Shown: positions 24,358-34,482 of the stretch, one piece after another
How the letters are laid out: each line of letters starts with the position of its first letter
How positions within the stretch are numbered: the first letter of the stretch is position 1
Assembly: GCA_016906335.1 (NCBI GenBank)
Contig: JADEYG010000015.1
Coordinates: 1,004,501 to 1,068,500, forward strand
DNA from: Novakomyces olei
Taxonomy: Eukaryota; Ascomycota; Novakomycetes; Novakomycetales; Novakomycetaceae
Reading direction: 5' to 3'
Length of the DNA: 64,000 nt
The notes under the pieces: model-generated
What the model was told of the DNA's origin: nothing
Database searches by the model: none
The model's input: only the letters and a program-made list of their open reading frames with translations
Position numbers and translations under genes: made by a program

Positions 24358-24379
24358 TTTTTTTTTTTTTTTTTTTTTG
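24358..24379 (+). promoter_or_regulatory. Poly(dT) tract upstream of the NRG1-like gene
   Basis: About 22 consecutive T residues, 355 bp before the start codon. Such tracts exclude nucleosomes in fungal promoters; that function here is inferred. Confidence 0.5.
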
Positions 24380-24634
24380 AGCCCTGTTGTGTTGCTTTGT
24401 TGATCTGTGGTTCAAGGTCGGAAAGTCAGCCAATCGGACCTCTGGTGTGCGGGACAGTTAATCACTTGTCCGCCTACTGCTTTGACAATTGTCTTGTAAT
24501 ACTTTCTCCTCTTTTTCTTGCAAATATCCGAATCTGTTCGGACTATGATCTCTTCACCAAAAACCTGCTTCCATCGTAATCGTGCTTTGCGTGTCTCGCG
24601 ATAGCAAACGGGAGCATTAGCTGAAAAAAGCGCG

Positions 24635-24641
24635 TATAAAG
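24635..24641 (+). promoter_or_regulatory. TATA box of the NRG1-like gene
   Basis: TATAAAG in a GC-rich surround (GCGCG before it), about 95 bp upstream of the ATG at 24735. The spacing fits a regulated TATA promoter. Confidence 0.55.
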
Positions 24642-24734
24642 AGGCCTTGAAAAAGAGCAGGAAGAGAAGAAAATACGAGAAGGGAACAAGAAGAGCGAGA
24701 TCGAGAGATCATAACTCACTCAACCGCCAGCCTC

Positions 24735-26188
24735 ATGGACAACAGACCTTCTTTCTTCCGGGACCCTTTATCTCCGAGACAGCGGTCGCGTGTTCCGGAC
24801 AGGTCTCATCCACGTCCGTCTGTGCTACCGCCTGGCATCCACTCAGACAACAATAACAATAACACTAACCTGCACCCGGCTTATACAGCATTTTCGTCTC
24901 ATAAGGAAGATGTGAATACAGGCGCACGGGCCCGACCAGGACCGCACGCTCCACCGGGACCGAGTGAACACGGTGCGCCTGCCTCAAGTCCATCTTCTTC
25001 CTCCGCTACGGGAAACCCAAACATCTTTGCTCCAGGCTACTTTCTTGCCCCTCAGCCCAGCCAGCAACCGGTTTACAATATGGGGCAGTATGGACAGCAG
25101 TACGCTTCTTCCTACCATACATCGTCACCCATTAATTTGTCGTCTGCTCGACTAGGGAGCTCTGCTCCTTTTACTGATTATATGCCTGTGGGATATATAC
25201 AACAACAACAACAACAACAACAACAGCAGCAGCAGCAGCAGCAGCTTCTTGCTCACTCACAACAGCCTGGCCTTGCTTTGAACAGGCAGCAAGTAATGCA
25301 GCAATCTCCAGGAGCAAAAGAGTCTATACTGTACCATCCGTCTGCGCAGTACCCTTCCACAGCAAACTTGACTCACACTCCTCCGCCTTTCCCTTCTTCC
25401 TTGGCTCCTCAGCCTCACGTATCAAACGCGGCTGCAAGTTCAGGCTCAAACACAACTGGACCAACTTTGGCCCTGGACACGGCTCCGTCTGCCTTGCAGG
25501 GCACAAGCATGTACACCTACCCTGGGCAGCCGCCTGCTTATATGGCCCCAGTCGGTTCTGCAGTAGGCCTTTCCGGACCTGCTCCATCAGTAAGAGGCGA
25601 TAGTTCTGCCTGGGAGAGCGCTCCTCCGCCCTCTGATAGCAGCAACAACAACAGCAGCAGCAGCAATAACCCTGCCTCTGCCGGGGTCAATACTACCACA
25701 AAATCGGGTAAAACCCGACGATTTGTTTGCCATTGTGGAAAAGCATTTTCAACTTCAGGGCATTTGGCCCGTCATAATAGAATTCATACGGGCGAAAAGA
25801 ATTTCGAGTGTGCAATCTGCCATGCCAGGTTTAGTCGCAAGGATAACTGCATGCAGCATTACAGGACTCACCTTAACCACGCAGCAGCAGCTGCTGCTGC
25901 TGCTTCTACTGCTGCCAGCAATACGGCTCCCGTACCGGCTTTCACTGCCACTGGAGAAGGATCTCTGCAGCGGCGAGGAAGGATAGCCGGTACATCGAGT
26001 GCGGCACTACACGATCCGTACCGGAAACGGCCGTCAAAGTCAGAGACAGGCCCTGCTTTACCCGAGCTACAGCGCCGGTATGATACAGAAGAATTTAATA
26101 CTGCTCCGTCTTTTATTTCTGCCTCTCAGCAGCAAAGGCTGCCTCAACTGCCTCCTCAATATACCCCAGATGCCAATTTTTTCCCTCT

Positions 26189-26235
<47 letters not shown>

Positions 26236-26735
26236 GGAAGCCGTCGTCCACGTTTCCACGGCAATCTACAGGCTCTGTGTTCCCAGGTGTCAGTAGTTTC
26301 AAGAGCAGCCATACCGGAGAGCGAGTGAAGACTGGCGATAACGAGGAAGCTACTAGTATTCACACTCCGGGGATACTACCTCCGCTACCCTATTCCCGAC
26401 CGGCTTTTGTGCCAACTCCCTCACCAGCAGTCGGCAGCGGGGATCTAGTACCCGGCCATAACAACAACGGGCCTTCCTCGCTGCTAGGGAATACGCAAGC
26501 AGAGCTTTCTGCGGCAGGATTGGCTGGAGCAGGGTTCCGTGGTGATGAGGCTATAGGGCCAGAAATAAACTCTTCTTTTGGATACGTTTCTAGTGCAGGC
26601 ACTAGTAATATTACCAGTGAAAGGAAGCCGGCTACCGCTGCGCAGCCGGGAGCTGAGGCCGGCAGAGAGGACGCTGAGCAGTCGGCTGACAATGGACTAG
26701 ACCAGTTGGCAAAGGTTATTACTTACTATGGATAG
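24735..26735 (+). CDS. NRG1-like C2H2 zinc-finger transcription factor with two polyQ tracts
   Basis: Single exon, 666 aa, nuclear. Two adjacent C2H2 fingers (about residues 330-382) include [19 protein letters not shown] and [15 protein letters not shown], the hallmark pair of the Nrg1/Nrg2 glucose and hyphal repressors. The rest is disordered: Ser/Pro/Asn-rich flanks, an N-terminal run of 15 Gln (8 CAA then 7 CAG codons, 25200-25244), an Ala run after the fingers (GCA/GCT) and a second run of about 15 Gln (26190-26234). Finger 1 has only one residue between its cysteines (CHC). Finger 2 has the ordinary C-x2-C spacing instead of the C-x4-C common in Nrg1. Target genes cannot be inferred from sequence. 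Confidence 0.85.
25200..25244 (+). repeat. CAA/CAG trinucleotide repeat (polyQ)
   Basis: Eight CAA then seven CAG codons in frame in the NRG1-like gene. The interruption-free blocks suggest length polymorphism. Confidence 0.95.
26190..26234 (+). repeat. CAG trinucleotide repeat (polyQ)
   Basis: Fourteen CAG codons ending in one CAA, in frame, in the C-terminal part of the NRG1-like gene. Confidence 0.95.
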
Positions 26736-27949
26736 CGCGAAGGTTGTTGTGCGCTGCTTGTGAATAAGAGTAGTTGGAAATCTGCAAAGTAGTATACCCG
26801 TACTTCTTTCTCATTATTTTTGATATTTTCTTACCCATGTACAAAAGAAAAAAAAAGGAATGAAAAGGAAAAAAGAAATAGCAGTAGCTTACCCTAAGCT
26901 TTGCTTGCATTTTCAACTCTCTATCCTCCAAGATGCTTTTAGCCAGAGAGGTGTAGGGCCGGACGACAGCCAGATTAGGGTAAATTTACCTCTCTTCTTA
27001 TTCATCGCCTTCTAAATTTGGGGCTGATTGCCTTGCGTCATATTCGGCTGTTCCGTTCATTTACTCATCCCAACTCATTGTTTATGCCGACAATTGTTTT
27101 TTTCGCGGATTTTTGTTCCATCATTTCATATTATCTTTAATATTAGCGTTTTCAATTGCTTCGTGGAGCTACGGAAAAGGAAACTACGGAAAAGGAAACT
27201 ACGGAAAAGGAAATTAAACCTTTTGGTCTGGCTTTTGGGGGTTTCTTAATAAACATCGTTAGCCAGTGTATCATTATTTTTTATCACATTTTGTCTATCT
27301 GACTCCTTTTTTTAAAGCTTTGCCTTTTATGTATAATAGTTGAAAACCGTTTGAGGTATCGCGATTGCGAGTGGCCAATATTGCCAATTTGTATTTAGTT
27401 CTGCTGAACGTTTGGCATGCATTGTGTATTATATCAAAATCTGGATTTCCCGATACTTTTTTTCCCACTAAACGGTACATGGGGTGATAGGAGATAATCT
27501 TTCTGCCAATAGGAGATGCTCATACGGGCGACACGAGGCCACTAATCCAAGGACTATTTTTGCCTGAGGCGTATTGGTGGTCAATCAAGGAAAGCTTCAC
27601 AATATAAGATATATTTTCGTAATAAAAGCCATTCTTGACCTGTTCTTCTTTATTGAAGCGGGGCAGCGTGGCCGCGGCCAAGTTCTGCCTTAAACCCATC
27701 GACCTTCGCGTCTGCTATTATACGCGGATCTGTTTTCCATTTTATTTTGTGCGGCATTGTACCTCCATAACCCTTAAACAAATGTAAAAATATAAGGCAA
27801 GAATACTATTACTTTTCTAATTACTTGCGCTGTAATATCTCTATGTCTCCAGGTTTACTCAATCGCAACTATATATACGGATAAAACAAAGTGCAATTTA
27901 TTTGCTTTTATATATATTATCTGTCTCTGCTCTGCACAGTAAATCAAAA
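26736..27949. other. Convergent intergenic region, NRG1-like / 7TM receptor
   Basis: Lies between the 3' ends of two convergent genes. AT-rich with A-runs near 26846-26880. I see no gene. It contains a 15-bp triplication at 27169-27213. Confidence 0.5.
27169..27213. repeat. 15-bp minisatellite, 3 perfect copies
   Basis: Unit CTACGGAAAAGGAAA, intergenic. Confidence 0.95.
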
Positions 27950-29710
27950 TCATAAAAGGCGTATAAATTCGTCCCCGAAATGAGCAGTGTCCATGTTCGC
28001 ATCTGCTCCAGTGGGCGGCACAGAATTCGGCCGAGTAGAATTGCCAATATCAGCCTCGGAAAACCCTGACTTGGCTATTGGGACAGGAGGTAATATCAAA
28101 GATGACGAAGAGGACGAGGCCGATAGAATTGTCTTTCCCATTTCATTACTCAGCCTGCGATCTGTTTCAAAGGGCAGAATGAGCGATGAACCTTGCACTT
28201 CAATATCTGATCCACTCGTAAAGGCTTCATCTCGCTGTTTATGGCAGCCTTCAAAGCTCGAACTTGCTTCCAGAGATTGCTGGTTACGGTCCACAAGAAT
28301 CCCGGTACGTATACGATTCTCTTCAAAGTCCAAACTGTAAGGAAAACTGAAAAAATCGTCGCTATTCACAATGCACGCCTGCCTTTGTAATTGCTCTGTC
28401 TGCTGTGATTTACTGCCCTGCGCCTCCATGGAAGCACCAACAAACTTTATAGTCATTGCCCCAGGCGCAAATTCAGCGGTGTCTTCTGCTCGACCCCCAC
28501 GAAACCAAACGAAACGCGTTTTCCAATATTGCCCGCACGCCTCTCTGTACCTGTGCCAACTTGGGCCGTAGCAAGCGAAAATTTCACGGGAAAAGGCACG
28601 GAAGGACCGTTTAAACGATGGATCAATGGTCAGTAAGATAAGGCTCAGTGTGACTCCGCCAATAACGTCGACCGCCAAATATGTGTACAAGAAGAATAAG
28701 CCCAAGGATTCGCCGTGCCGTAACATTAAGGATTCCAAAATGGCATTTGTGACATTTGTCAAGACCATAATTATGGGGTAAATCAGAATGCGACACGTAA
28801 TCTTGTGCAGTTGAAGGTATTCGTTCCTTTTCGAAGCCAAATTCCGTGGATTTATTTCGTCATGGTCAGGGCTGTTATCGTTGCTGTCGTTATACTTGAC
28901 ATCATTATTATTTGTATTGCTATCGTTGTTGATATTAATATTGATATCATTATTATCGTTATCAATATTATTATCGACATTAATATTATCACCTTCATTA
29001 CTATTGCTGTGATCAGCCGCCTCGGTGTCTGCCAGCTCTGCTTTTAATTTCCGAACTTCTCTGTACAGCCAAATACAAGTCCAAATACTAGCAATGAGTC
29101 CAATACACGTGGCCGCAATCAAGTTACCATACGCAGTAACAAAAACAACGGCGGACTGGTAAAACCAATTATCATTAGTATTAGAATACCAACAAAAATC
29201 CAGTTTCTGTTTTTGCACTGCCAATCCCATGAGAATTACGCCTCCATACGTCAAGGCAGCGACTCCCAAGGAGAGTACATAATACGAGAGCTCGAGAGTT
29301 CGACTCCGTTCGATTTTTACCTTGAACACGACAACTAGTAGCAAATTAATTGCTACAAACATGAGCAAGTAGTTGAGGATACTGGCCACTGCATTCTGCA
29401 TCATTGCCAACAGACTACAGGCCGCACGGTGTTTTTCACCAATCTCGAGAGAAAGTGCAACAAAAATGTCATTAATAACCGTAGCAATTTGTGATGCAGC
29501 CAATAATCGGAAAGAAACACGGTCTAGTAGGCGTCGTGAAGTCCGACGTGTACAGAGCAACGCCGTTAATAAAAGCGTGAAGCTTGTGAAACCAAGAGCC
29601 AGGTAAATTGGACACAGAAAGATTGTCCAGTGAGCACCATACTCGCTGGACAACGTAAGCGGCTCGTCCATTGCAGAGATTTTGCTACCTCTCAAAGTAC
29701 GAGACATCAA
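27950..29710 (-). CDS. Seven-transmembrane receptor (Git3/Gpr1 or cAMP-receptor-like GPCR)
   Basis: Single exon, 586 aa, plasma-membrane receptor by topology. Hydrophobic helices fall at about residues 29-52, 64-86, 98-125, 140-163, 185-213, 305-328 and 338-362, with a CWYS motif before helix 5 and a cysteine after helix 2 that could pair with it. The third cytoplasmic loop (about 220-300) is expanded by an Asn/Asp/Ile-rich low-complexity stretch, a feature shared with Gpr1-type nutrient receptors. The C-terminal tail of about 220 residues is Ser-rich and probably phosphorylated. The ligand cannot be read from the sequence. Alternatives are other fungal GPCR classes with the same topology. 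Confidence 0.75.
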   Translation of the reverse strand: MMSRTLRGSKISAMDEPLTLSSEYGAHWTIFLCPIYLALGFTSFTLLLTALLCTRRTSRRLLDRVSFRLLAASQIATVINDIFVALSLEIGEKHRAACSLLAMMQNAVASILNYLLMFVAINLLLVVVFKVKIERSRTLELSYYVLSLGVAALTYGGVILMGLAVQKQKLDFCWYSNTNDNWFYQSAVVFVTAYGNLIAATCIGLIASIWTCIWLYREVRKLKAELADTEAADHSNSNEGDNINVDNNIDNDNNDINININNDSNTNNNDVKYNDSNDNSPDHDEINPRNLASKRNEYLQLHKITCRILIYPIIMVLTNVTNAILESLMLRHGESLGLFFLYTYLAVDVIGGVTLSLILLTIDPSFKRSFRAFSREIFACYGPSWHRYREACGQYWKTRFVWFRGGRAEDTAEFAPGAMTIKFVGASMEAQGSKSQQTEQLQRQACIVNSDDFFSFPYSLDFEENRIRTGILVDRNQQSLEASSSFEGCHKQRDEAFTSGSDIEVQGSSLILPFETDRRLSNEMGKTILSASSSSSSLILPPVPIAKSGFSEADIGNSTRPNSVPPTGADANMDTAHFGDEFIRLL

Positions 29711-30420
29711 AAGAGATTAGGTCAAGATGAAAGCACGGCTTTGTAAGCATTGAATATTCGGAGAATGAGACCAAGCAGAAGTAAAGAGAGATAAAACGCA
29801 GAAACGACAAAGAGAAATGGGAGAATGAAATGAAGCTTTGCCAACAATGATTCGGATAAAGCGGGATGAGCTTTTAACCGCAAGTCCTGTTCGACCCTGA
29901 GCCCGGTAATGGCAAATTGCCGCCGCTTAAAGTATTAAAGATTTCCAAAGACCCTCTTTCTGTCAAATTTGTTTTACATTAATTCGCTTTTGTGGGCCTG
30001 ATAGATACCGTAAGTGTATAATTAGTGCCAAACGCGCTTTTAATTATGCGCTAAAGCACACAAAGGAAAAAGAAGGGCATAAATACAAGTATTACATGAT
30101 ACAAAAGTGTGGCAGACGATAAGGATCCCGATAATCAAGCATCACACATGTCCTTGGCTTTTAGCTTTAAAAAGCCAAATTTGCTCTCATTGGCTACTTG
30201 TCTCGTGCACGACCTGCAAACGTGTTCACTGGTCGAATGCCCATGGGAAAATTAATCAGCAATCATCGACAGAATATATGAGAAAATTTTCAGTAGGTTA
30301 GTGGTCGGAATCGCATCCTCAAATCCGGTACCCAAGTAAGTCAAAGGGTTGAACATGTGCTCCGGGCACAGATACCGGTCCGTCCAGCTACTATTATATC
30401 TTTAAACTTCAGTTATTCTT
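29711..30420. other. Intergenic, upstream of the 7TM receptor
   Basis: Between two minus-strand genes. It holds the receptor promoter and the Iec1-like 3' end. No ORF or RNA gene recognised. Confidence 0.5.
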
Positions 30421-31565
30421 CTACCGCAAGATAGATGCGGCATCGTCTCTTCCTATGACTTTGGCCACAACCTGCTCAAAAGCAAACTCTTTCTTTTTGG
30501 CGGCTGTCCGGTACCGATTGCCCACCATATCGAGTTCATCAGTGATCTCTTTTTGCTCCCGGATGGCTTCACGATAATTACGCTTTAACGAAGCATACCG
30601 CTCTTGGAGTTCCGGAAGACTCATATTTTGTTCTTTTTTCTCTGCTACCGAGTTTTCCTCCTTGTACATTCGCAATAAATCCTTGTCTAAATCACTACCT
30701 AAGAAACGGCCTAAGAATTAGCTTTGTACTAGAGAAAAACAAATTATACAAAGCGAAAAAACATTAAAATCAAGCAAATACTTTATAAAGAAGCAGAAAA
30801 CAATTGAAAACAATTGAAACCAATTCAAAGAGTACCATCATCACGAATATGTTCACCATAGTAGCCTGGAGGAAATTTGACGCTCGTATCGGCGTTCTGG
30901 CCAGGACTGTCTGGCACAATCTCCCATGAACCTTGCAAGGGCATTTTACCCTCACCGTGAACATCCCGCTTGTGTTTGTTGAACCCATCGAAGCGGGTAA
31001 ACGTCCGCTGACAGCCTGGGACTGAACAATGAAACCGTTTCTCACCCGTATGTGACTGCATGTGCGTAACGAGTTTACGTCTGTTTGCCAAGGCCTCGCC
31101 TTTACGCTTGCACCCTATCCATTCGCAAGCATATTCCTCCTTGTTATTACCAATATGTTCTTGAGCCACGTGATGAACTAGCTGATCCGTAGTTTCAAAG
31201 TCTCCAGCGCCACATTCGTCCCAGTGGCACGACGTCTCATAGTTTGGCCGTCCTGAGCTATTGATTCCACCGGATTTACCGTGAGCAGACTCGTCATCTT
31301 CGTCAATTGGGGAGGTGGAAGCAGCATTATTAGTAGTAGCTCCTTCCCGTAAGTCGTCCTCTTCATCTTCCTCGAAGCCAGATATGGATCCTTCACTATC
31401 TGATGAAATAGACGAGGACGCCACAGAGCTAGAAGCAAATTCACCAGGCTGATCCTGTTGCAAAGCTGCAGCAGCGGCTAAAGCCAACATTCCGTCACCA
31501 TTGGCACCGTTGTGGGTAATCTGATTTGGATACATGTGCTCTTGGAGCGGCGGAGCGTACTCCAT
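30421..31565 (-). CDS. Iec1-like C2H2 zinc-finger/coiled-coil protein, probable INO80 complex subunit, 2 exons
   Basis: Two minus-strand ORFs join across a 137-nt intron (30699-30835, donor GTACTC, acceptor TTAG): exons 30836-31565 and 30421-30698, 1008 nt, 335 aa. The N-terminus is acidic and Ser-rich. Three C2H2 units follow: CHWDECGAGDFETTDQLVHH, CEWIGCKRKGEALANRRKLV and CSVPGCQRTFTRFDGFNKHK, with TGEKRF between the last two. Exon 2 adds a charged coiled coil (YASLKRNYREAIREQKEI). This GLI/YY1-like arrangement with a C-terminal helix matches fission-yeast Iec1, the zinc-finger subunit of INO80, and related filamentous-fungal proteins. The INO80 ATPase gene itself lies 17 kb away. Another GLI-type factor remains possible. 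Confidence 0.68.
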
Positions 31566-32222
31566 CTTTTGGATGCTGATGTTCTGTAATTATTGTAATT
31601 ATTGTAATTATTGTAATTATTGTAATTATTGTAATTATTGTAATTATTGTAATTATTGTATTTATTTTGATTTTGATTTTTTAATTATTTCTTGTGCCAT
31701 TACGAGATCAGGAGCAATTTCATTTTATCTCGCTCTAGTGATATTGCAAAGGCTAGTAATTACGTTTTTCCATCCATTTAGACATCTGGGCTATACAACT
31801 CCTTGGCAAGCTTTAGTCTTAGTCTCAGAATCGATATTTATAATATTAATGCCAGACACAGAGATAATATGTTATTGCAATCTGACCGCAGGGACGAGTC
31901 GCATCACGTATTTGTATTCTTTCCACTGTCTCGATTGATCAGCTATTCCACAAATACTTGGGCCGCTTGAAGCTTTGCGTTATAATCTCTCAAGCTTTGT
32001 TATCCAATAATGAATGCGAATAGAATTGAATTTATGATAGCGTGAAAGCATCTAAGTTTGTGACATTCTGCTATTAACATTTCAAAAAATGGTTCATTGT
32101 ATAGACGGCTATGCATCTTCAACAAGTCCAGCAAAACTATTTTAATATTATTTTCGGTAAACGGCTATGGTACAGTTCTCCACCAATGTAAATGTCGAAG
32201 GACCACAGTCCTCTCCCCTCTC
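31566..32222. other. Intergenic, upstream of the Iec1-like gene
   Basis: Starts with a 9-bp minisatellite 20 bp before the Iec1-like start codon. The remainder is AT-rich without a recognisable gene. Confidence 0.5.
31585..31668. repeat. 9-bp minisatellite in the Iec1-like promoter
   Basis: Unit TGTAATTAT repeated about eight to nine times, last copy degenerate, starting 20 bp upstream of the minus-strand ATG at 31565. Confidence 0.95.
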
Positions 32223-32849
32223 CTACTTGTTCTTGATGTTATCGCGATGGGTATTGCGGAAGGGAAATCCAGAAACACGCTTGTCCGAATCTGTTACAAG
32301 CGAGCCTCGGTTAATACGACCACCGCTGGAAGCGAATAGGGCGAGCCACAGCCCGAGGCCACCAAGCGCTGTGTGTACAGCAAAAGGGATATAAAAAGTG
32401 CTACTGAGGTTACGGTGTGAATACGTCAGCACTGCAGAGCCCGCGTGCAAAAATAATGAGAGCACGAGTGTTGGAAATGCATAAGGTGCAGTCGGGTCGC
32501 TCTCCTTTTCGCTGGCTCGCAGAGACGATGTCAGGGGAACGGATCCCGTGAGAAGCACAACGAGAGCAGAGAATGCCAAGAGTGTTAGACCAAGGCCACG
32601 AGCCAGATAAGCTTCAAGTTCTGATATACATTAGATGCTAGACACAAAGACGCTACAAGTACTTACCCGTGGGCTCATGCACACGAGGGCTAAGGAGGGT
32701 CGCAATTAACGTCGGACTTGATACCAGAACCAGAGCCTGGGTGGCGCCAAAAGCCGCCGTTCCCGTACAGTACACGCTTCTAAACACATCTATGACAATA
32801 TTAGCGCAATTGCGTCTTGGAGATTTTGCCAATTTGCCGCCTTACCCAT
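32223..32849 (-). CDS. Small four-helix integral membrane protein, 3 exons
   Basis: Exons on the minus strand are 32846-32849, 32667-32789 and 32223-32620 (525 nt, 174 aa). The first coding exon is only the ATG plus one base; the 56-nt intron after it and the 46-nt second intron both have clean GT-AG ends and keep frame. The joined protein has about four hydrophobic helices: GATQALVLVSSPTLIATLL, LARGLGLTLLAFSALVVLL, FPTLVLSLFLHAGSAVLTY and FYIPFAVHTALGGLGLWLAL. It resembles uncharacterised fungal membrane proteins with a YLARGL motif, but I assign no function. The C-terminus is basic and cytosolic-looking. Confidence 0.65.
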
Positions 32850-33011
32850 TGCCTCTAGTGTAGTGGAGCCAGATGCATCGAAGGATTATATACACAGTGA
32901 TGACATCATCGTACTGCAGCCTGCAGAGTACTTTTACTTGTCCGGGTGCCTTTATTTTTGACATGAAAAAAAGAAATGAATTAATACAGTCAAAATACAC
33001 AATAATTGATA

Positions 33012-33070
33012 AATTGTAAATAATAATTCGTATTTAATTGCAAATAATAATTCGTATTTAATTGTAAATA
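33012..33070. repeat. 24-bp direct repeat upstream of RAD52
   Basis: Two near-identical copies of an AT-rich unit containing TAATAATTCGTATTTAATTG plus part of a third, ending 40 bp before the RAD52 start codon. Confidence 0.85.
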
Positions 33071-33109
33071 AAGAGAGCATATACAACACGTAAACACAGA
33101 GCGGCCCAA

Positions 33110-34482
33110 ATGCCGTTCTACGCGGACCGCCACGATGCGCCTGGAGCGCAGCCGCGCTTACCCTCTGACGCAACAATTGGACGGGTGTGGAGCTCTACGG
33201 AGGAAACAGCAATCCATTCCAATTTGCAACGCCAACTGGGCCCCGAATACACGAGTGTGCGAAGCGGACCAGGAGGAGGCCAGGTCCGTTACATGGAGGG
33301 ATACCGGGTTTTCCAGATCGCGAACGAGATATTTGGGTTTAATGGATGGAACACGCGTGTCATGGACTGCACTACTGACTATGTAAGACTTGGCATGTGC
33401 GAGCGTGGACTCGCATATAGGCATTTTTTTAAGCATACATGATTGAGGGCTGTTGGACTGCTAATGCTAATAATGCCAGATGGATACCGACAAGAGTGGC
33501 CGGGTGTCGTGTTGTATAAGCGCAATTGTGCGCGTATCCCTTAGAGACGGATCATTTCATGAAGATATAGGGCACGGTACTACGGAGAGTGCTCGTTCAG
33601 TGCCACAGGCTATTCAAAAGGTCTGCTAATTTGATTATATTTCTATTTTCGTGGCTGTTAACGTTGTTAGTGCAAAAAGGAGGCTGTTACGGATGGCATC
33701 AAGCGTGCGATTAGGCACTTTGGCAATGCCATGGGCCTCTGTATATACGATAAAGATTACTGTCGCAGTATTGGCCGAGTGCAATACGCCAAGGTATGCA
33801 GGTTTGACTGCTCATTAATAACCCTAATCTTTAGCCTGCCTTTAACGAAGCGACCTTAATCCGACGTGATACCCTGCTACGCACACCGGGACCTTATTCC
33901 CGCGCTGGCACATGCGCTACTGAACCGCCTGGAGCACCGTCTGTTCTGCACCGGCAGTTGAGTACAGACTTGCATGAAGCATCTGCTATGTCTGCAGCAG
34001 ATGCTCTGCCCGAGTCAGACTTTGGTGACGATTTCTTTGATGAAGATATCGAGGCCGATATGATGGAAGACCACTCTGCTTGCAATAATGCGGCGCCAGT
34101 TTCAACTACTAACCCTGCTATACAGGTCAATGCGGCCAAAGGAGCTGCCGTGGACGATTCCGCCGAAAAGCCTGTGATTGTGTTTGCCCGTGCGCAAGCA
34201 GAGACAGAGACGGCTCAAAACGAAGTCTTTGTGCCCTCACCATCAATTGTAAAGACTCCCGGTCTCGACTATCGGCGGTCTACTCCAATCAAGCGGAGGC
34301 CAGCGGCAGCAACGGCAGCAGCAGCATCTTATTCGCCAGCATCGGCGCTTCCACAGGTGCTTGGCGTATCACGCGGCTCTACGCCCTTACGCTCTATTAT
34401 AAATAACCGTCCCAAACGTGGGACTGATGAACTCTTTGCGGACAAGGGCACACCTAAACCCGATAAGCGTGTTTGCTCATAA
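33110..34482 (+). CDS. RAD52: RAD52 (Rad22) recombination mediator, 4 exons
   Basis: Ring-forming single-strand annealing protein that also loads Rad51 in homologous recombination. Exons are 33110-33382, 33480-33620, 33671-33793 and 33835-34482 (1185 nt, 394 aa). The conserved N-terminal DNA-binding domain (about residues 25-180) shows [44 protein letters not shown] and [20 protein letters not shown] followed by [12 protein letters not shown]. The C-terminal half is low-complexity, with an acidic [15 protein letters not shown] patch (possible RPA contact) and a basic end. Intron 2 (50 nt) uses a GTCTGC donor, intron 4-side junctions are canonical. Introns are 97, 50 and 41 nt. The last intron contains AACCCTAA. 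Confidence 0.95.

Larger units (their letters stand above)
20932..24734. other. 3.8 kb gene-poor region upstream of the NRG1-like regulator
   Basis: Only short ORFs. One at 22226-22435 (+) reads protein-like (PQPLEECLNENGVKNN) but has no recognisable family and no clear splice partners. One at 22759-23130 (+) is hydrophobic and looks spurious. The 3' part (23.2-24.7 kb) is rich in C/T tracts and ends in a T run and a TATA box close to the NRG1-like start. Long upstream regions of this kind are common before multiply regulated fungal transcription factors. A non-coding transcript cannot be excluded. Confidence 0.5.

Noticed and set aside
30421-30675. Independent 84-codon gene
   Set aside because: It joins in phase to the zinc-finger ORF upstream and lacks its own good start, so it is treated as exon 2 of the Iec1-like gene.
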